A program made the position numbers and the translations under genes. A stretch of 64,000 nt of DNA from Xanthomonas arboricola pv. juglandis (lineage in GTDB: Bacteria; Pseudomonadota; Gammaproteobacteria; Xanthomonadales; Xanthomonadaceae), in NCBI RefSeq assembly GCF_001013475.1, contig NZ_JZEF01000003.1, positions 496,001 through 560,000 of the forward strand, given 5' to 3'. This document shows, piece after piece, positions 44,936-54,249 of this stretch; the first letter of the stretch is position 1, and each line of letters begins with the position of its first letter. The notes below the pieces were generated by a model that searched no databases, had not been told where the DNA came from, and saw nothing but the letters and a program-made list of their open reading frames with translations.

Positions 44936-46942
44936 ATGTCCCAACTTGCCACTGCCAGCATCGAGGCGCTCAGCGAGGGCGGGGCGCTTGCGCGTCAGCT
45001 CGATGCGTTCGCGCCGCGTGCCGCGCAGTTGCGCCTGACCGGCGCCATCGCCGAGGCGTTCGATGCACGCGATGTGCTGCTGGCCGAAGCCGGCACCGGC
45101 ACCGGCAAGACCTACGCCTACCTGGTGCCGGCATTGCTGTCGGGGCTGAAGACCATCGTCTCCACCGGCACACGCGCATTGCAGGACCAGTTGTTCCATC
45201 GCGACCTGCCGCGCGTGCGCGCCGCGCTCGGCATCGGCCTGCGCAGCGCGCTGCTGAAGGGGCGCGCGAACTATCTGTGCAAATACCGCACCCAGCAGGC
45301 GCGTGGCGAGCCGCGCTTTGCCACGCCCGAGCAGGTCTCGCAATTCCAGCGCATCGTGGCCTGGAGCGGGCGTACCCAGTTCGGCGACATGGCCGAGCTG
45401 GAAGCCCTGCCGGACGACTCGCCGCTGCTGCCGCTGGTGACCTCCACCGTCGACAACTGCCTGGGCACCGAATGCCCGTTCTACAGTGAGTGTTTTGTGA
45501 TGCAGGCGCGTCAGCGCGCGCAGGCGGCCGATCTGGTGGTGGTCAACCACCATCTGCTGCTGGCCGATCTGGCGCTCAAGCAGGAAGGCTTCGGCGAGAT
45601 CTTGCCCGGCGCGCAGGCCTTCGTCATCGACGAGGCGCATCAGCTGCCGGAGCTGGCGGCGAACTTTTTTGGCGAAAGTTTCGGCATGCGGCCGTGGCAG
45701 GAGCTGGCGCGCGACTGCATGGTCGAAGCGCGCCTGGTCGCCGGTGCGCAGGCCAGCCTGCAGGAGCCGATCCTCGCCCTGGACGAGGCTCTGCGCGGCC
45801 TGCGTGCGGGCATGGAGGGCCTGCCGTCACGCGGCACCCAATGGCGTGCGCTGGCCAGGCCGCAGGTGCGCGAGGGTTTCGATGCGGTGCTGTCGTCGCT
45901 GGCGCGGCTGGGCGAGGCCCTGCTGCCGTTGCGCGAGGCATCGCCCGGGTTCGATGGCTGCTGTGCACGTGCGCAGGAAGCGCTGGCGCGGCTGTCGCGG
46001 TGGCTGGGCGAGGACGTGCCGGTACCGGATTTCGAGCAGGAGCTGCCGGAAACCGTCGACAACGATGTGCTGTGGTACGAGCTCAGCCCGCGCGGGTTCC
46101 GCTGCCAGCGCACGCCGCTGGATGTGTCCGGCCCGTTGCGCGAGCATCGCGAAAAATCGCATGCGGCCTGGGTGTTCACCTCTGCCACGCTGGCGGTGGG
46201 CGGCGAGTTCGACCACATCGCGCAGCGCCTGGGCCTGAGCGATCCGGTGACCTTGCTGCAGCCCAGTCCCTTCGATTGGGCGCGCCAGGCGCTGTGCTAC
46301 CTGCCGCCGCATCTGCCCGATCCTGCCGCACGCGGATTCGGCACGGCGCTGATCGCGGCGCTGATGCCGGTGCTGGATGCCTCCAATGGCCGCGCGTTCC
46401 TGTTGTTCGCCTCGCACCGTGCGCTGCGCGAGGCGGCCGACGCATTGCGCGGCGCGCCGTGGCCGCTGTTCGTGCAGGGCGAGGCGCCGCGTGCCACCTT
46501 GCTGCAGCGTTTCCGCACTTCCGGCAACGGCGTGCTGCTGGGGTCGGCCAGCTTCCGCGAGGGCGTGGACGTGGTCGGCGATGCCTTGAGCGTGGTGGTG
46601 ATCGACAAGCTGCCGTTCGCTGCACCCGACGACCCGGTGTTCGAAGCGCGCCTGGATGCGATCCGCCGCGACGGCGGCAACCCGTTCCGCGACGAGCAGT
46701 TGCCGCAGGCGGTGATCGCGCTCAAGCAGGGCGTGGGCCGGCTGATCCGCAGCGAGACCGATCGTGGCGTGCTGGTGCTGTGCGACCCGCGGCTGGTGAA
46801 CAAGGGCTACGGCCGCACCTTCATGCAGTCGCTGCCGCCGTTTGCGCGCACCCGCGAGATCGGCGACGTGCGCGCGTTCTTTGGCGTCGCCGAGCCGTTG
46901 GGCGACAATGGCGTGCTCGCGTTGCCGTTTGGCGACGACTGA
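44936..46942 (+). CDS. yoaA: DinG/YoaA-type iron-sulfur DNA helicase
   Basis: 668 residues, XPD-like superfamily-2 helicase (5'-3'). Walker A EAGTGTGKTYAYL (near residue 51). The four cysteines of the 4Fe-4S cluster are in NYLCKYR, VDNCLGTECPFYSECF. DEAH-like VIDEAHQLPE; motif VI QGVGRLIRSETD. The YoaA branch (about 640 residues) fits better than DinG (about 710) in length and in the spacing of the cluster. Works with replication-repair, possibly with the HolC (chi) clamp loader subunit in E. coli. Starts 253 bases after the lipoprotein gene. Confidence 0.88.
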   Translation: MSQLATASIEALSEGGALARQLDAFAPRAAQLRLTGAIAEAFDARDVLLAEAGTGTGKTYAYLVPALLSGLKTIVSTGTRALQDQLFHRDLPRVRAALGIGLRSALLKGRANYLCKYRTQQARGEPRFATPEQVSQFQRIVAWSGRTQFGDMAELEALPDDSPLLPLVTSTVDNCLGTECPFYSECFVMQARQRAQAADLVVVNHHLLLADLALKQEGFGEILPGAQAFVIDEAHQLPELAANFFGESFGMRPWQELARDCMVEARLVAGAQASLQEPILALDEALRGLRAGMEGLPSRGTQWRALARPQVREGFDAVLSSLARLGEALLPLREASPGFDGCCARAQEALARLSRWLGEDVPVPDFEQELPETVDNDVLWYELSPRGFRCQRTPLDVSGPLREHREKSHAAWVFTSATLAVGGEFDHIAQRLGLSDPVTLLQPSPFDWARQALCYLPPHLPDPAARGFGTALIAALMPVLDASNGRAFLLFASHRALREAADALRGAPWPLFVQGEAPRATLLQRFRTSGNGVLLGSASFREGVDVVGDALSVVVIDKLPFAAPDDPVFEARLDAIRRDGGNPFRDEQLPQAVIALKQGVGRLIRSETDRGVLVLCDPRLVNKGYGRTFMQSLPPFARTREIGDVRAFFGVAEPLGDNGVLALPFGDD

Positions 46943-46971
46943 GCTTTCTCCTTCCTGCCTGCGGTCCTGCC

Positions 46972-47691
46972 ATGAAAGTCCTCGCGTTCGAGACCTCCAC
47001 CGAAGCCTGTTCCGTCGCGCTGCACGTGGATGGCCGCGTGCTGGAGCGCTTCGAACTGGCGCCGCGTCGCCATGCCGAACTGGCGCTGCCATGGGCCGAG
47101 CAACTGCTGGCCGACGCCGGCATTGCGCGCCGCCAGCTCGACGCGATTGCGGTCGGTCGTGGCCCGGGCGCGTTCACCGGCGTGCGGCTGGCGATCGGCA
47201 TTGCGCAGGGCATCGCGCTGGGCCTGGACGTGCCGGTGCTGGCGGTGTCCACGCTGCAGGTGCTGGCCCTGCGCGCGCCCGCCGAGGCGACGCAGGTGCT
47301 GGCCTGCATCGATGCGCGCATGGGCGAGGTGTATGCCGGCATCTTCGCGCGCGCTGGCGATACGCTGCGGGAGCTGATGCCGGAAGTGGTCTGCGCACCG
47401 CAGGAATGCGTCGTGCCGGACACGCTGCAGCGCTTTGCCGGTGTCGGCAGCGGGTTCGCCGCTGCCGAGGCAGTGCTGCAACAACGATTTGCGACCCGGC
47501 TGAGCAGCATCGATGCCGCCGCATTACCGCATGCCGCCGATCTGCTGACGCTGGCCGTGCCGGCGTTGCTGCGCGGCGAAGGCGTGGCGCCGGAGCGGGT
47601 GGAGCCGGCGTATCTGCGCGACAACGTGGCGCTGACCCTGCTCGAGCAGCAGGCCGCACGCGCAGCCAAGGCCGCCGGCGCTGCGCCATGA
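46972..47691 (+). CDS. tsaB: TsaB, tRNA threonylcarbamoyladenosine factor
   Basis: Partner of TsaD and TsaE in making t6A37 of ANN-decoding tRNAs (including tRNA-Lys). 239 residues. ASKHA fold: ILAFETST-type start KVLAFETSTEACSVAL, GRGPGAFTGVRLAIGIAQG, and ACIDARMGEVYAG are family signatures. The start is 29 bases after the helicase. Its stop shares ATGA with the next gene, so both are coupled. Confidence 0.95.
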   Translation: MKVLAFETSTEACSVALHVDGRVLERFELAPRRHAELALPWAEQLLADAGIARRQLDAIAVGRGPGAFTGVRLAIGIAQGIALGLDVPVLAVSTLQVLALRAPAEATQVLACIDARMGEVYAGIFARAGDTLRELMPEVVCAPQECVVPDTLQRFAGVGSGFAAAEAVLQQRFATRLSSIDAAALPHAADLLTLAVPALLRGEGVAPERVEPAYLRDNVALTLLEQQAARAAKAAGAAP

Positions 47692-48602
47692 CCGACGACC
47701 TGCAACGCGCGTGTTTCCGCGGCTGCCTGCTGGGCCTGGCGGTGGGCGATGCGCTCGGCACCACGCTGGAATTCTGCGCCCCGGGCAGCTTCGCACCGAT
47801 CGACGACATGCGCGGCGGCGGCCCGTTCGCGCTGCGCGCCGGGCAGTGGACCGACGACACCTCGATGGCCTTGTGCCTGGCGCACAGCCTGCTGTATCGG
47901 CAGGGCTTCGACGCCGCCGACCAGATGAACCGCTATTGCAACTGGTACCAGCACGGCTACCTCAGCAGCACCGGCAGCTGCTTCGATATCGGCGCGACCG
48001 TGCGGCAGGCACTGGAGCGCTATCTGGATGGCGGCCCGGCCTTCAGTGGCAGCACCGATCCGCGCTCGGCCGGCAATGGCTCGCTGATGCGGCTGGCGCC
48101 GGTGGCGATGTATTACGCGCATCGCCCCGCCGAGCTGGGCGAGCGCGCCGCCGACAGTTCGCGCACCACGCATGCCGCCGACGAAGCGCTGGATGCCTGC
48201 CGGCTGTTCGCCTTCCAGTTGCGTGCCGCATTGCTCGGCGGTCAGCGCCAGCAGGTGTTGCAGACCCGCTGCGAAGGGCTGTCGACACCGGCGCTGCGTG
48301 CGTTGTCGGTGCGCGACCATGCGGCAGTTCCCGCCGCCCGGATCCGCGGCACCGGCTATGTGGTCGATGCGCTGTCGGCGGCGCTCTGGTGCTTCGCCAC
48401 CACCGACACGTTCGCCGATGCGGTGCTGCGTGCGGCCAACCTGGGCGACGATGCCGACACCACCGCGGCTATCTGCGGTCAGCTGGCCGGTGCATTCCAT
48501 GGCATCGACGGGATTCCCGCCGCCTGGCGCGCGCGCGTGCAGGACGCGGATGCGATCGTCGAGCTGGCCGACCGGCTGTACGCAGCCGCGCAGGCCGCAT
48601 AA
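47688..48602 (+). CDS. ADP-ribosylglycohydrolase family protein
   Basis: 304 residues; removes ADP-ribose or a related group using two Mg ions. Signatures: GLAVGDALGTTLEF (about 14-27), WTDDTSMAL (metal ligands T-D-D), GNGSLMRLAPVAM, and NLGDDADTTAAICGQLAGA (D-D-D-T metal ligands). Overlaps tsaB by ATGA. Co-translation with a tRNA-modification gene is unusual in my memory and could be chance or indicate a link. Substrate (protein, nucleic acid, or O-acetyl-ADP-ribose) is not determinable. Confidence 0.9.
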   Translation: MTDDLQRACFRGCLLGLAVGDALGTTLEFCAPGSFAPIDDMRGGGPFALRAGQWTDDTSMALCLAHSLLYRQGFDAADQMNRYCNWYQHGYLSSTGSCFDIGATVRQALERYLDGGPAFSGSTDPRSAGNGSLMRLAPVAMYYAHRPAELGERAADSSRTTHAADEALDACRLFAFQLRAALLGGQRQQVLQTRCEGLSTPALRALSVRDHAAVPAARIRGTGYVVDALSAALWCFATTDTFADAVLRAANLGDDADTTAAICGQLAGAFHGIDGIPAAWRARVQDADAIVELADRLYAAAQAA

Positions 48603-48661
48603 AGGCCGCGCGCAACGCACTGGGCAACGCAGTTCGCCGGAAAGGCATGCCGCAGAAAGAC

Positions 48662-48681
48662 GCGTCCCTGTCGGGACGCGC
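48662..48681 (-). terminator. hairpin between convergent genes
   Basis: CGCGTCCC / GGGACGCG, 8-bp stem with a 4-base loop. On the minus strand it is followed by TCTTTCT. It lies seven bases beyond the minus-strand TonB-like gene's stop and 60 bases past the ADP-ribosylglycohydrolase. Confidence 0.5.
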
Positions 48682-48687
48682 CACGGC

Positions 48688-49563
48688 TCAACGATCGTCG
48701 TGCAGCTCGCCGCCGGGCAGGAACAGCCAGGTGCGTGTGACCTGCAGGATATCCACGTCGTCCTTGGTCCTGGGCAGTGGTGGGAACGGCTGCGCCAGCT
48801 GCACCACCCGCAGCGCTGCCGCATCCAGCGCCGGGGTGCCGCTGGAGACCAGCACGCGGCTGCTTTCCACGCTGCCGTCGCGGCGCACGCCCACGCTGAT
48901 CACCACCTTGCCGCCGAGTCGGCGCCGGCGCGCCTCGTCCGGGTAATTGAGATTGCCGACGCGCTCGGCACGGTCCACCCAGGCACGCAGGTAGTTGGCA
49001 TAGGCGTATTCGCGGGTACTGGCCGAGACGAACTTGCGATTGGGGCGCTTGGCATATTGCTCCGAACGCAGATGCACCTCGGCGGCGAGCCGGGCCATTT
49101 CCGCGTCGCGCTGCACGCGTTGCGCATCGGTGGGCGAGGGCAGGTCGGTCTGCGGATTCGGTTGCGGGGTGGGCACGGCCTGCTCGCCGCGGCGGCTGGC
49201 CACCACGCGGGTCTGGGTCGGTTCCGGCGCCTGCAGCGTGGTCGCACGCTGCGCCTGCGGTGCCAGCCCGCTGCGGTCCTGCGGCACCACCCCGGGCTGG
49301 CTGTCGCGCGGGCGTTGCGCGGTGGCGTGATTGCCGCCGCCCTGCTGGTTGGCCTGGGCCAGGAAATCGGCCTGCCTGGGCGTCAGCGGGGTGCTGGTCT
49401 GGCTGAAGATCACATCCAGCGTCGGCACCAGCGGTGCGTCCTCGCTGACCGCAAACCCCACGCCCAGGATCAGCACGCCGTGCAGCAGCAGCGAGATCAC
49501 CAGCGTCGCGGTCAGCCGGCGGCGCTCGTCGATGGGAGCCGGCAGTGCCGCGGCCGCGCTCAT
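48688..49563 (-). CDS. TonB-family energy-transducing protein
   Basis: 291 residues from ATG 49563. Short cytoplasmic N-terminus, one membrane helix at about 18-39 (LTATLVISLLLHGVLILGVGF) with the His typical of TonB, a Gln/Pro/Arg-rich periplasmic spacer (50-180) and a C-terminal TonB domain (NLNYPDEARRRRLGGKVVISVGV..., about 210-285). Upstream gshB overlaps by 4 bases, an association common in Xanthomonas and Pseudomonas. May energise one or more of the TonB receptors; not the ExbB-linked TonB. Confidence 0.9.
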   Translation of the reverse strand: MSAAAALPAPIDERRRLTATLVISLLLHGVLILGVGFAVSEDAPLVPTLDVIFSQTSTPLTPRQADFLAQANQQGGGNHATAQRPRDSQPGVVPQDRSGLAPQAQRATTLQAPEPTQTRVVASRRGEQAVPTPQPNPQTDLPSPTDAQRVQRDAEMARLAAEVHLRSEQYAKRPNRKFVSASTREYAYANYLRAWVDRAERVGNLNYPDEARRRRLGGKVVISVGVRRDGSVESSRVLVSSGTPALDAAALRVVQLAQPFPPLPRTKDDVDILQVTRTWLFLPGGELHDDR

Positions 49564-50510
49564 TGCGCCGCGCCGGCCTCGATCGCGTCGAACAGCAGCC
49601 CGGCGATGTTCAGGCCGAATTGCGCATCCAGCTCGCGCACGCAGGTGGGGCTGGTGACGTTGACCTCGGTCAGGTAATCGCCGATCACGTCCAGGCCGAC
49701 AAAACGCATGCCGCGGCGGCGCATTTCCGGGCCCACCTGCGCAGCGATCCAGCGGTCGCGCTCGGACAGCGGCCGGCCTTCGCCACGTCCGCCGGCGGCC
49801 AGGTTGCCGCGGAATTCGTCGCCCTGCGGAATCCGTGCCAGGCAGTAGTCCACCGGCTCGCCATCGACCAACAGGATGCGCTTGTCGCCGGCAGTGATGT
49901 CGGGGATGAAGCGCTGCGCCAGGGTCAGCTTGCGATTGCCGTCGGTCAGCGTTTCCAGGATCACGTTGAGGTTGGGGTCGCCGGTGCCGCTGCGGAAGAT
50001 CGAACGCCCGCCCATGCCGTCCAGCGGCTTGAGCACGGCCTGGCCGTGTTCGAGCACGAACGCCTTGAGCGCGGCGGAGTCGCGGCTGACCAGGGTCGGC
50101 GGGCAGCACTGCGGAAACAGCAACGCAGCCAGTTTCTCGTTGTAGTCGCGCAGGCCCTGCGGGTCGTTGACCACCTGCGCGCCGGCGCGCTGGGCCACGC
50201 TCAGGACCTGGGTGTCGTAGACGAACTCCGCATCCACCGGCGGGTCCTTGCGCATCAGCACCACCTGGCCGGGGCCGAATTCCAGCTCGGCGAACTCGCC
50301 CAGGGTGAACCAGCCGGCCTTGTCCTCGCGCACGCTTAGGGGTGCGACCTGTGCCACCGCGCGACCCTCGCGCAGGCTGAGGCCGCCCGGACGCACATAC
50401 TGCAGGCGGTGACCACGCCGCTGCGCTTCCAGCAACATGGCGAAGGTGGTGTCTTTGGCGATCTTGATGGAGGCGATGGGATCCATCACCACGACGACGT
50501 CGAGCGACAT
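49560..50510 (-). CDS. gshB: glutathione synthetase
   Basis: Joins gamma-glutamylcysteine and glycine using ATP, 316 residues (E. coli 315). ATP-grasp fold: MDPIASIKIAKDTTFAML at the start, VLKPLDGMGGRSIFR glycine-rich loop, RFIPDITAGDKRILLVDGEP, and the C-terminal TEVNVTSPTCVRELD with the metal-binding E/N. ATG 50510. Overlaps the TonB-like gene by ATGA, so translation is coupled. Divergent from the pilG operon. Confidence 0.97.
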   Translation of the reverse strand: MSLDVVVVMDPIASIKIAKDTTFAMLLEAQRRGHRLQYVRPGGLSLREGRAVAQVAPLSVREDKAGWFTLGEFAELEFGPGQVVLMRKDPPVDAEFVYDTQVLSVAQRAGAQVVNDPQGLRDYNEKLAALLFPQCCPPTLVSRDSAALKAFVLEHGQAVLKPLDGMGGRSIFRSGTGDPNLNVILETLTDGNRKLTLAQRFIPDITAGDKRILLVDGEPVDYCLARIPQGDEFRGNLAAGGRGEGRPLSERDRWIAAQVGPEMRRRGMRFVGLDVIGDYLTEVNVTSPTCVRELDAQFGLNIAGLLFDAIEAGAAQ

Positions 50511-50660
50511 GGGGAGCTAAACCTTTAGAACAGGCTGCCGATGGTAACTTCAAGCGGTGGCGATGGCGCGCCCGGCCGGTCGTGAATGCGCGACTTGCCG
50601 CTCGGCCCGCAGCTGCACACGGTCGGAACGTCCGCCTGGCGGGCCCCCGGCAACGTACCC

Positions 50661-50689
50661 TTGACAGTCAATGCGGGTCTTGGGATATA
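50661..50689 (+). promoter_or_regulatory. sigma-70 promoter of the pilG operon
   Basis: TTGACA (50661-50666), a 17-base spacer and GATATA (50684-50689). Predicted start near 50696, about 50 bases before pilG. The perfect -35 and ideal spacing make this the best promoter in the window. Confidence 0.6.
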
Positions 50690-50748
50690 CATGCAGTTTC
50701 GTAGCGACGCCGGCAGGGAAGAAGCGTCGCGCGTCCGGGGATATTTGC

Positions 50749-51150
50749 ATGACTGAAAACATTGCTGCGGGTGGGGAACTCGCAGGACTGAAGGTGATGG
50801 TGATCGATGATTCGAAGACCATTCGCCGCACCGCCGAAACGCTGCTGAAGCGGGAAGGCTGTGAAGTAGTGACAGCAACTGATGGTTTCGAGGCACTGGC
50901 CAAGATTGCCGACCAGCAACCTCAGATCATTTTTGTCGACATCATGATGCCGCGTCTGGATGGGTACCAGACGTGCGCGTTGATCAAGGGCAACCAGCTC
51001 TTCAAGTCGACGCCGGTGATCATGTTGTCGTCCAAGGACGGCCTGTTCGACAAGGCACGCGGCCGCATCGTCGGCTCCGAGCAATATCTGACCAAGCCGT
51101 TCACACGTGAAGAACTACTGAGCGCGATTCGCACGTACGTCCACGCCTGA
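50749..51150 (+). CDS. pilG: PilG, CheY-like regulator of type IV pili
   Basis: 133-residue single receiver. ATG 50749 behind GGGGAT; an in-frame ATG at 50671 is rejected because 26 extra residues are unlike PilG. Acidic pocket D20/D21, phospho-acceptor D64 (IIFVDIMMPRLDG), switch S in MLSSKD, K in YLTKPF. In Pseudomonas PilG acts with the extension motor PilB. First gene of the operon; pilH follows 17 bases on. Confidence 0.95.
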   Translation: MTENIAAGGELAGLKVMVIDDSKTIRRTAETLLKREGCEVVTATDGFEALAKIADQQPQIIFVDIMMPRLDGYQTCALIKGNQLFKSTPVIMLSSKDGLFDKARGRIVGSEQYLTKPFTREELLSAIRTYVHA

Positions 51151-51167
51151 CCAGGGGGAAAGGCAAC

Positions 51168-51530
51168 ATGGCTCGAATTATATTGATCGAGGACTCGCCC
51201 ACCGACAGGGCGGTCTTCAGTCAATGGCTGGAAAAAGCAGGCCATACGGTCGTCGCCACCGACAATGCCGAAGAGGGACTTGCGCTGATTCGCAGCCAGG
51301 CGCCCGATCTGGTGCTGATGGACGTGGTGCTGCCCGGCATGAGCGGTTTCCAGGCAACGCGTGCATTGGCGCGCGACCAGGCCACCAAGGACATCCCCGT
51401 GCTGCTGGTCAGCACCAAGGGCATGGAAACCGACAAGGCCTGGGGTTTGCGACAAGGTGCCAGCGACTACATCGTCAAGCCACCGCGCGAAGACGATCTG
51501 ATCGCCCGCATCAAACAACTGGTGCGTTGA
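51168..51530 (+). CDS. pilH: PilH, second CheY-like regulator
   Basis: 120-residue receiver. Pocket E8/D9, phospho-acceptor D52 (LVLMDVVLPGMSG), T/S in LLVSTKG, K in YIVKPP. In Pseudomonas PilH works with retraction motors or as a phosphate sink opposing PilG. GGGGGAAAGG provides a strong site before ATG. Stop shared with pilI (TGATG). Confidence 0.95.
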   Translation: MARIILIEDSPTDRAVFSQWLEKAGHTVVATDNAEEGLALIRSQAPDLVLMDVVLPGMSGFQATRALARDQATKDIPVLLVSTKGMETDKAWGLRQGASDYIVKPPREDDLIARIKQLVR

Positions 51531-52060
51531 TGCGTTCTCCATTCGACATTCTCGAAGACTACGAGCGTCGTAGTCTTGCGCACGCCACGCCGCTGCCGGA
51601 ACGCCAGTTCTCGGCCGACATCTGGCGCGGCGTCGGTTATCGCGTCGGTACCCGGCGGCTGGTCTCGGATTTCCGCGAAGTTGCGGAAATCGTGCCGATG
51701 CCGCCGGTCACCCCGGTGCCGGGCGCACAGCCCTGGCTGCTGGGCGTGGGCAACCTGCGCGGCAACCTGTTCCCGGTGATCGATTTGAAGCAGTTCCTGG
51801 AGGGCCGGCGGACGGTGCTGCAGGAAGGCCAGCGCGTGCTGATCATGCGCCAGAGCGGCGGCGACGTCGCGCTGACTATCGACGAGCTGTACGGCCAGCG
51901 CAGCTTCGAGCAGGTCCAGGCGGTCGAACCCGGCGAGTTGGCGCAAGGCCGCTATGCCCACTTCATCGACCGTGCCTTCCGCAACGAGACGCAGGACTGG
52001 GGTGTGTTCTCCCTGGCGTTGCTGTCGCGCACTCCTGAATTCCGGCAGGCCGCGGCCTAA
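51530..52060 (+). CDS. pilI: PilI, CheW-like adaptor
   Basis: 176 residues; the start overlaps the pilH stop by one base. CheW-like SH3 folds: EVAEIVPMPPVTPVPGAQPWLLGVGNLRGNLFPVIDL is split as EIVPMPPVTPVPGAQPWLLG and NLRGNLFPVIDLKQFL. It couples PilJ to the kinase PilL. The N-terminal 35 residues are a PilI-specific extension. Confidence 0.94.
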   Translation: MRSPFDILEDYERRSLAHATPLPERQFSADIWRGVGYRVGTRRLVSDFREVAEIVPMPPVTPVPGAQPWLLGVGNLRGNLFPVIDLKQFLEGRRTVLQEGQRVLIMRQSGGDVALTIDELYGQRSFEQVQAVEPGELAQGRYAHFIDRAFRNETQDWGVFSLALLSRTPEFRQAAA

Positions 52061-52099
52061 GCCGCGACCCCGCCACGTCATACAGATCGAGGTCGAACC

Positions 52100-54136
52100 A
52101 TGAGTACCGCCCCGGACGCCCGCAAGACCAACAAGCTCGGCAGCGTCAGCACCAGCTTCTGGCTTGGTTTGCTGGTGTTGTCGATGATCGTGTTCGGCGC
52201 CAATACCGGCGTCGCCACCTGGCAGGGCAGTCGCCTGGCCGGTGCCGGCACCGGCGCGGCCGATCTGCAGGTGCTGTCGCAGCAGCTGGCCAACCAGGGC
52301 CGCGAAGCGGTCTCCGGCGACCCCAAGGCGTTCGCCGCGTTCAAGGAGACCAAGGCCCGCATCGACAGCACGGTCAGCGAACTGGATGGCCGCTACGGCC
52401 AGGAAGGCTCGGTCGCCAGCTCGATGGCCCAGCTCAAGGCGACCTGGGTGCCGCTGAGCAAGAACGCCGATCAGGTCATCGCCAGCGAACCGGCGGTGCT
52501 CGGTCTGTCAGGCAACGCCGAACGCTTCTCCGGCAGCGTGCCGCAGCTGCAGGCGCAGTTGAACGAAGTGGTGCGTGCGATGACGGTCAGCGGCGCGCCC
52601 GCCTCGCAGATCTACAACACGCTGCAGCAGGTCGTGGTCGCCGGCACCATGGCGCGCCGGGTGACCGAAATGCGCGCCGGTGGCGCCAATGCCGCCGCCT
52701 CCGGCGATGCGCTGGCGCGCGACTCGGTGGTGTTCACGCAGATGCTCGAAGGCCTGCGCGCAGGCAACGACGAACTGGGCATCGCCGCGGTGCGCAACCC
52801 GGCCGCGTTGTCGGCGCTGGAGCAGTCGCAGGCGCAGTGGGCGACGATGAAGAAGGACGTCGACGCCATCCTGGCCAGCTCGCGCAACCTGTTCGCCGCG
52901 CAGTCCTCGGCCGCGGCGCTGACCGCCGGCTCGAACAAGATGCTGGACGACAGCAAGAAGCTGTTCGATGCGTTCTCGGCGTTCGGCTCGGTGCGCGACA
53001 CGCGCCTGTTTCCGAACTTCTGGCTGGGTGTGGTGTCCGGCCTGCTGGCGCTGCTGGCGATCATTGGCTTTGTCTGGAGCTCGGTGCGGGTACGCTCGCG
53101 CGAGCAGGACGTGCGTTACCAGGCGCAGGTGGAATTCAACAGCCGCAACCAGCAGGCGATCATGCGGCTGCTGGACGAAATCAGCTCGCTCGGTGAGGGC
53201 GACCTGACCGTCAAGGCCTCGGTGACCGAGGACATGACCGGCGCGATTGCAGACGCCATCAACTACGCCGTGGACGAGCTGCGCCACCTGGTGACCACGA
53301 TCAACGACACCTCGGCCAAGGTCGCCGTGTCGACCCAGGAAACCCAGGCCACCGCGATGCAGCTGGCCGATGCCGCCGGCCAGCAGGCCAACCAGATCAC
53401 CACCGCCTCCGAGCGCATCAGCGAAATCGCTGCCAGCATCGAACAGGTGTCGCGCAACTCCACCGAGTCGGCCGAAGTGGCGCAGCGCTCGGTGGTGATC
53501 GCCGCCGAAGGTGCCGGCGTGGTGCGCGAGACCATCCAGGGCATGGACCAGATCCGCGACCAGATCCAGGAAACCTCCAAGCGCATCAAGCGCCTGGGCG
53601 AATCCTCGCAGGAGATTGGCTCGATCGTGGAACTGATCAACGACATTTCCGAGCAGACCAACATCCTGGCGCTCAACGCCGCGGTGCAGGCCGCCTCGGC
53701 GGGCGAGGCCGGTCGCGGTTTCGCGGTGGTGGCCGACGAAGTGCAGCGCCTGGCCGAACGTACCTCCGGCGCGACGCGGCGGATCGAAGGCCTGGTGCAG
53801 ACCATTCAGGCCGATACCAACGAGGCGGTCAGCTCGATGGAGCAGACCACCTCTGAAGTGGTGTCCGGTGCACGCCTGGCCGAAGACGCCGGGACCGCGC
53901 TGACCGAAATCGAGCGCGTGTCCAACGCCTTGAACAACCTGATCAAGAACATCTCCATCGCCGCGCACCAGCAGTCGGCCGCAGCGACGGATATCACACA
54001 GACCATGGGCGTGATCCGTCAGATCACCAGCCAGACATCGCAGGGTGCGGAGCAGACGGCCGAGTCGATCGGCAACCTGGCTCAGCTCGCTGCCGATCTG
54101 CGCCGTTCGGTCGCCGACTTCAAGCTGCCGGCGTGA
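52100..54136 (+). CDS. pilJ: PilJ, chemoreceptor for type IV pilus system
   Basis: 678 residues. First membrane helix at about 20-42 (FWLGLLVLSMIVFGANTGV); periplasmic PilJ domain to about 305, containing two conserved Ala/Ser-rich helical modules; second membrane helix about 306-328; HAMP; signalling hairpin with [20 protein letters not shown]. It binds pilin (PilA) in Pseudomonas. No methylation pentapeptide. Coupled to pilI by a 39-base gap. Confidence 0.95.
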   Translation: MSTAPDARKTNKLGSVSTSFWLGLLVLSMIVFGANTGVATWQGSRLAGAGTGAADLQVLSQQLANQGREAVSGDPKAFAAFKETKARIDSTVSELDGRYGQEGSVASSMAQLKATWVPLSKNADQVIASEPAVLGLSGNAERFSGSVPQLQAQLNEVVRAMTVSGAPASQIYNTLQQVVVAGTMARRVTEMRAGGANAAASGDALARDSVVFTQMLEGLRAGNDELGIAAVRNPAALSALEQSQAQWATMKKDVDAILASSRNLFAAQSSAAALTAGSNKMLDDSKKLFDAFSAFGSVRDTRLFPNFWLGVVSGLLALLAIIGFVWSSVRVRSREQDVRYQAQVEFNSRNQQAIMRLLDEISSLGEGDLTVKASVTEDMTGAIADAINYAVDELRHLVTTINDTSAKVAVSTQETQATAMQLADAAGQQANQITTASERISEIAASIEQVSRNSTESAEVAQRSVVIAAEGAGVVRETIQGMDQIRDQIQETSKRIKRLGESSQEIGSIVELINDISEQTNILALNAAVQAASAGEAGRGFAVVADEVQRLAERTSGATRRIEGLVQTIQADTNEAVSSMEQTTSEVVSGARLAEDAGTALTEIERVSNALNNLIKNISIAAHQQSAAATDITQTMGVIRQITSQTSQGAEQTAESIGNLAQLAADLRRSVADFKLPA

Positions 54137-54249
54137 GCACGACGCGGAACGGGAAAGGATCAGCAGATGGCGCGTAGTAGCGTTACGTCGATGCAGGAAC
54201 AGACCGGTGGCCGCCTCGGCGGTACCCCGGCCGTAGGCAGGGGGCTGCA

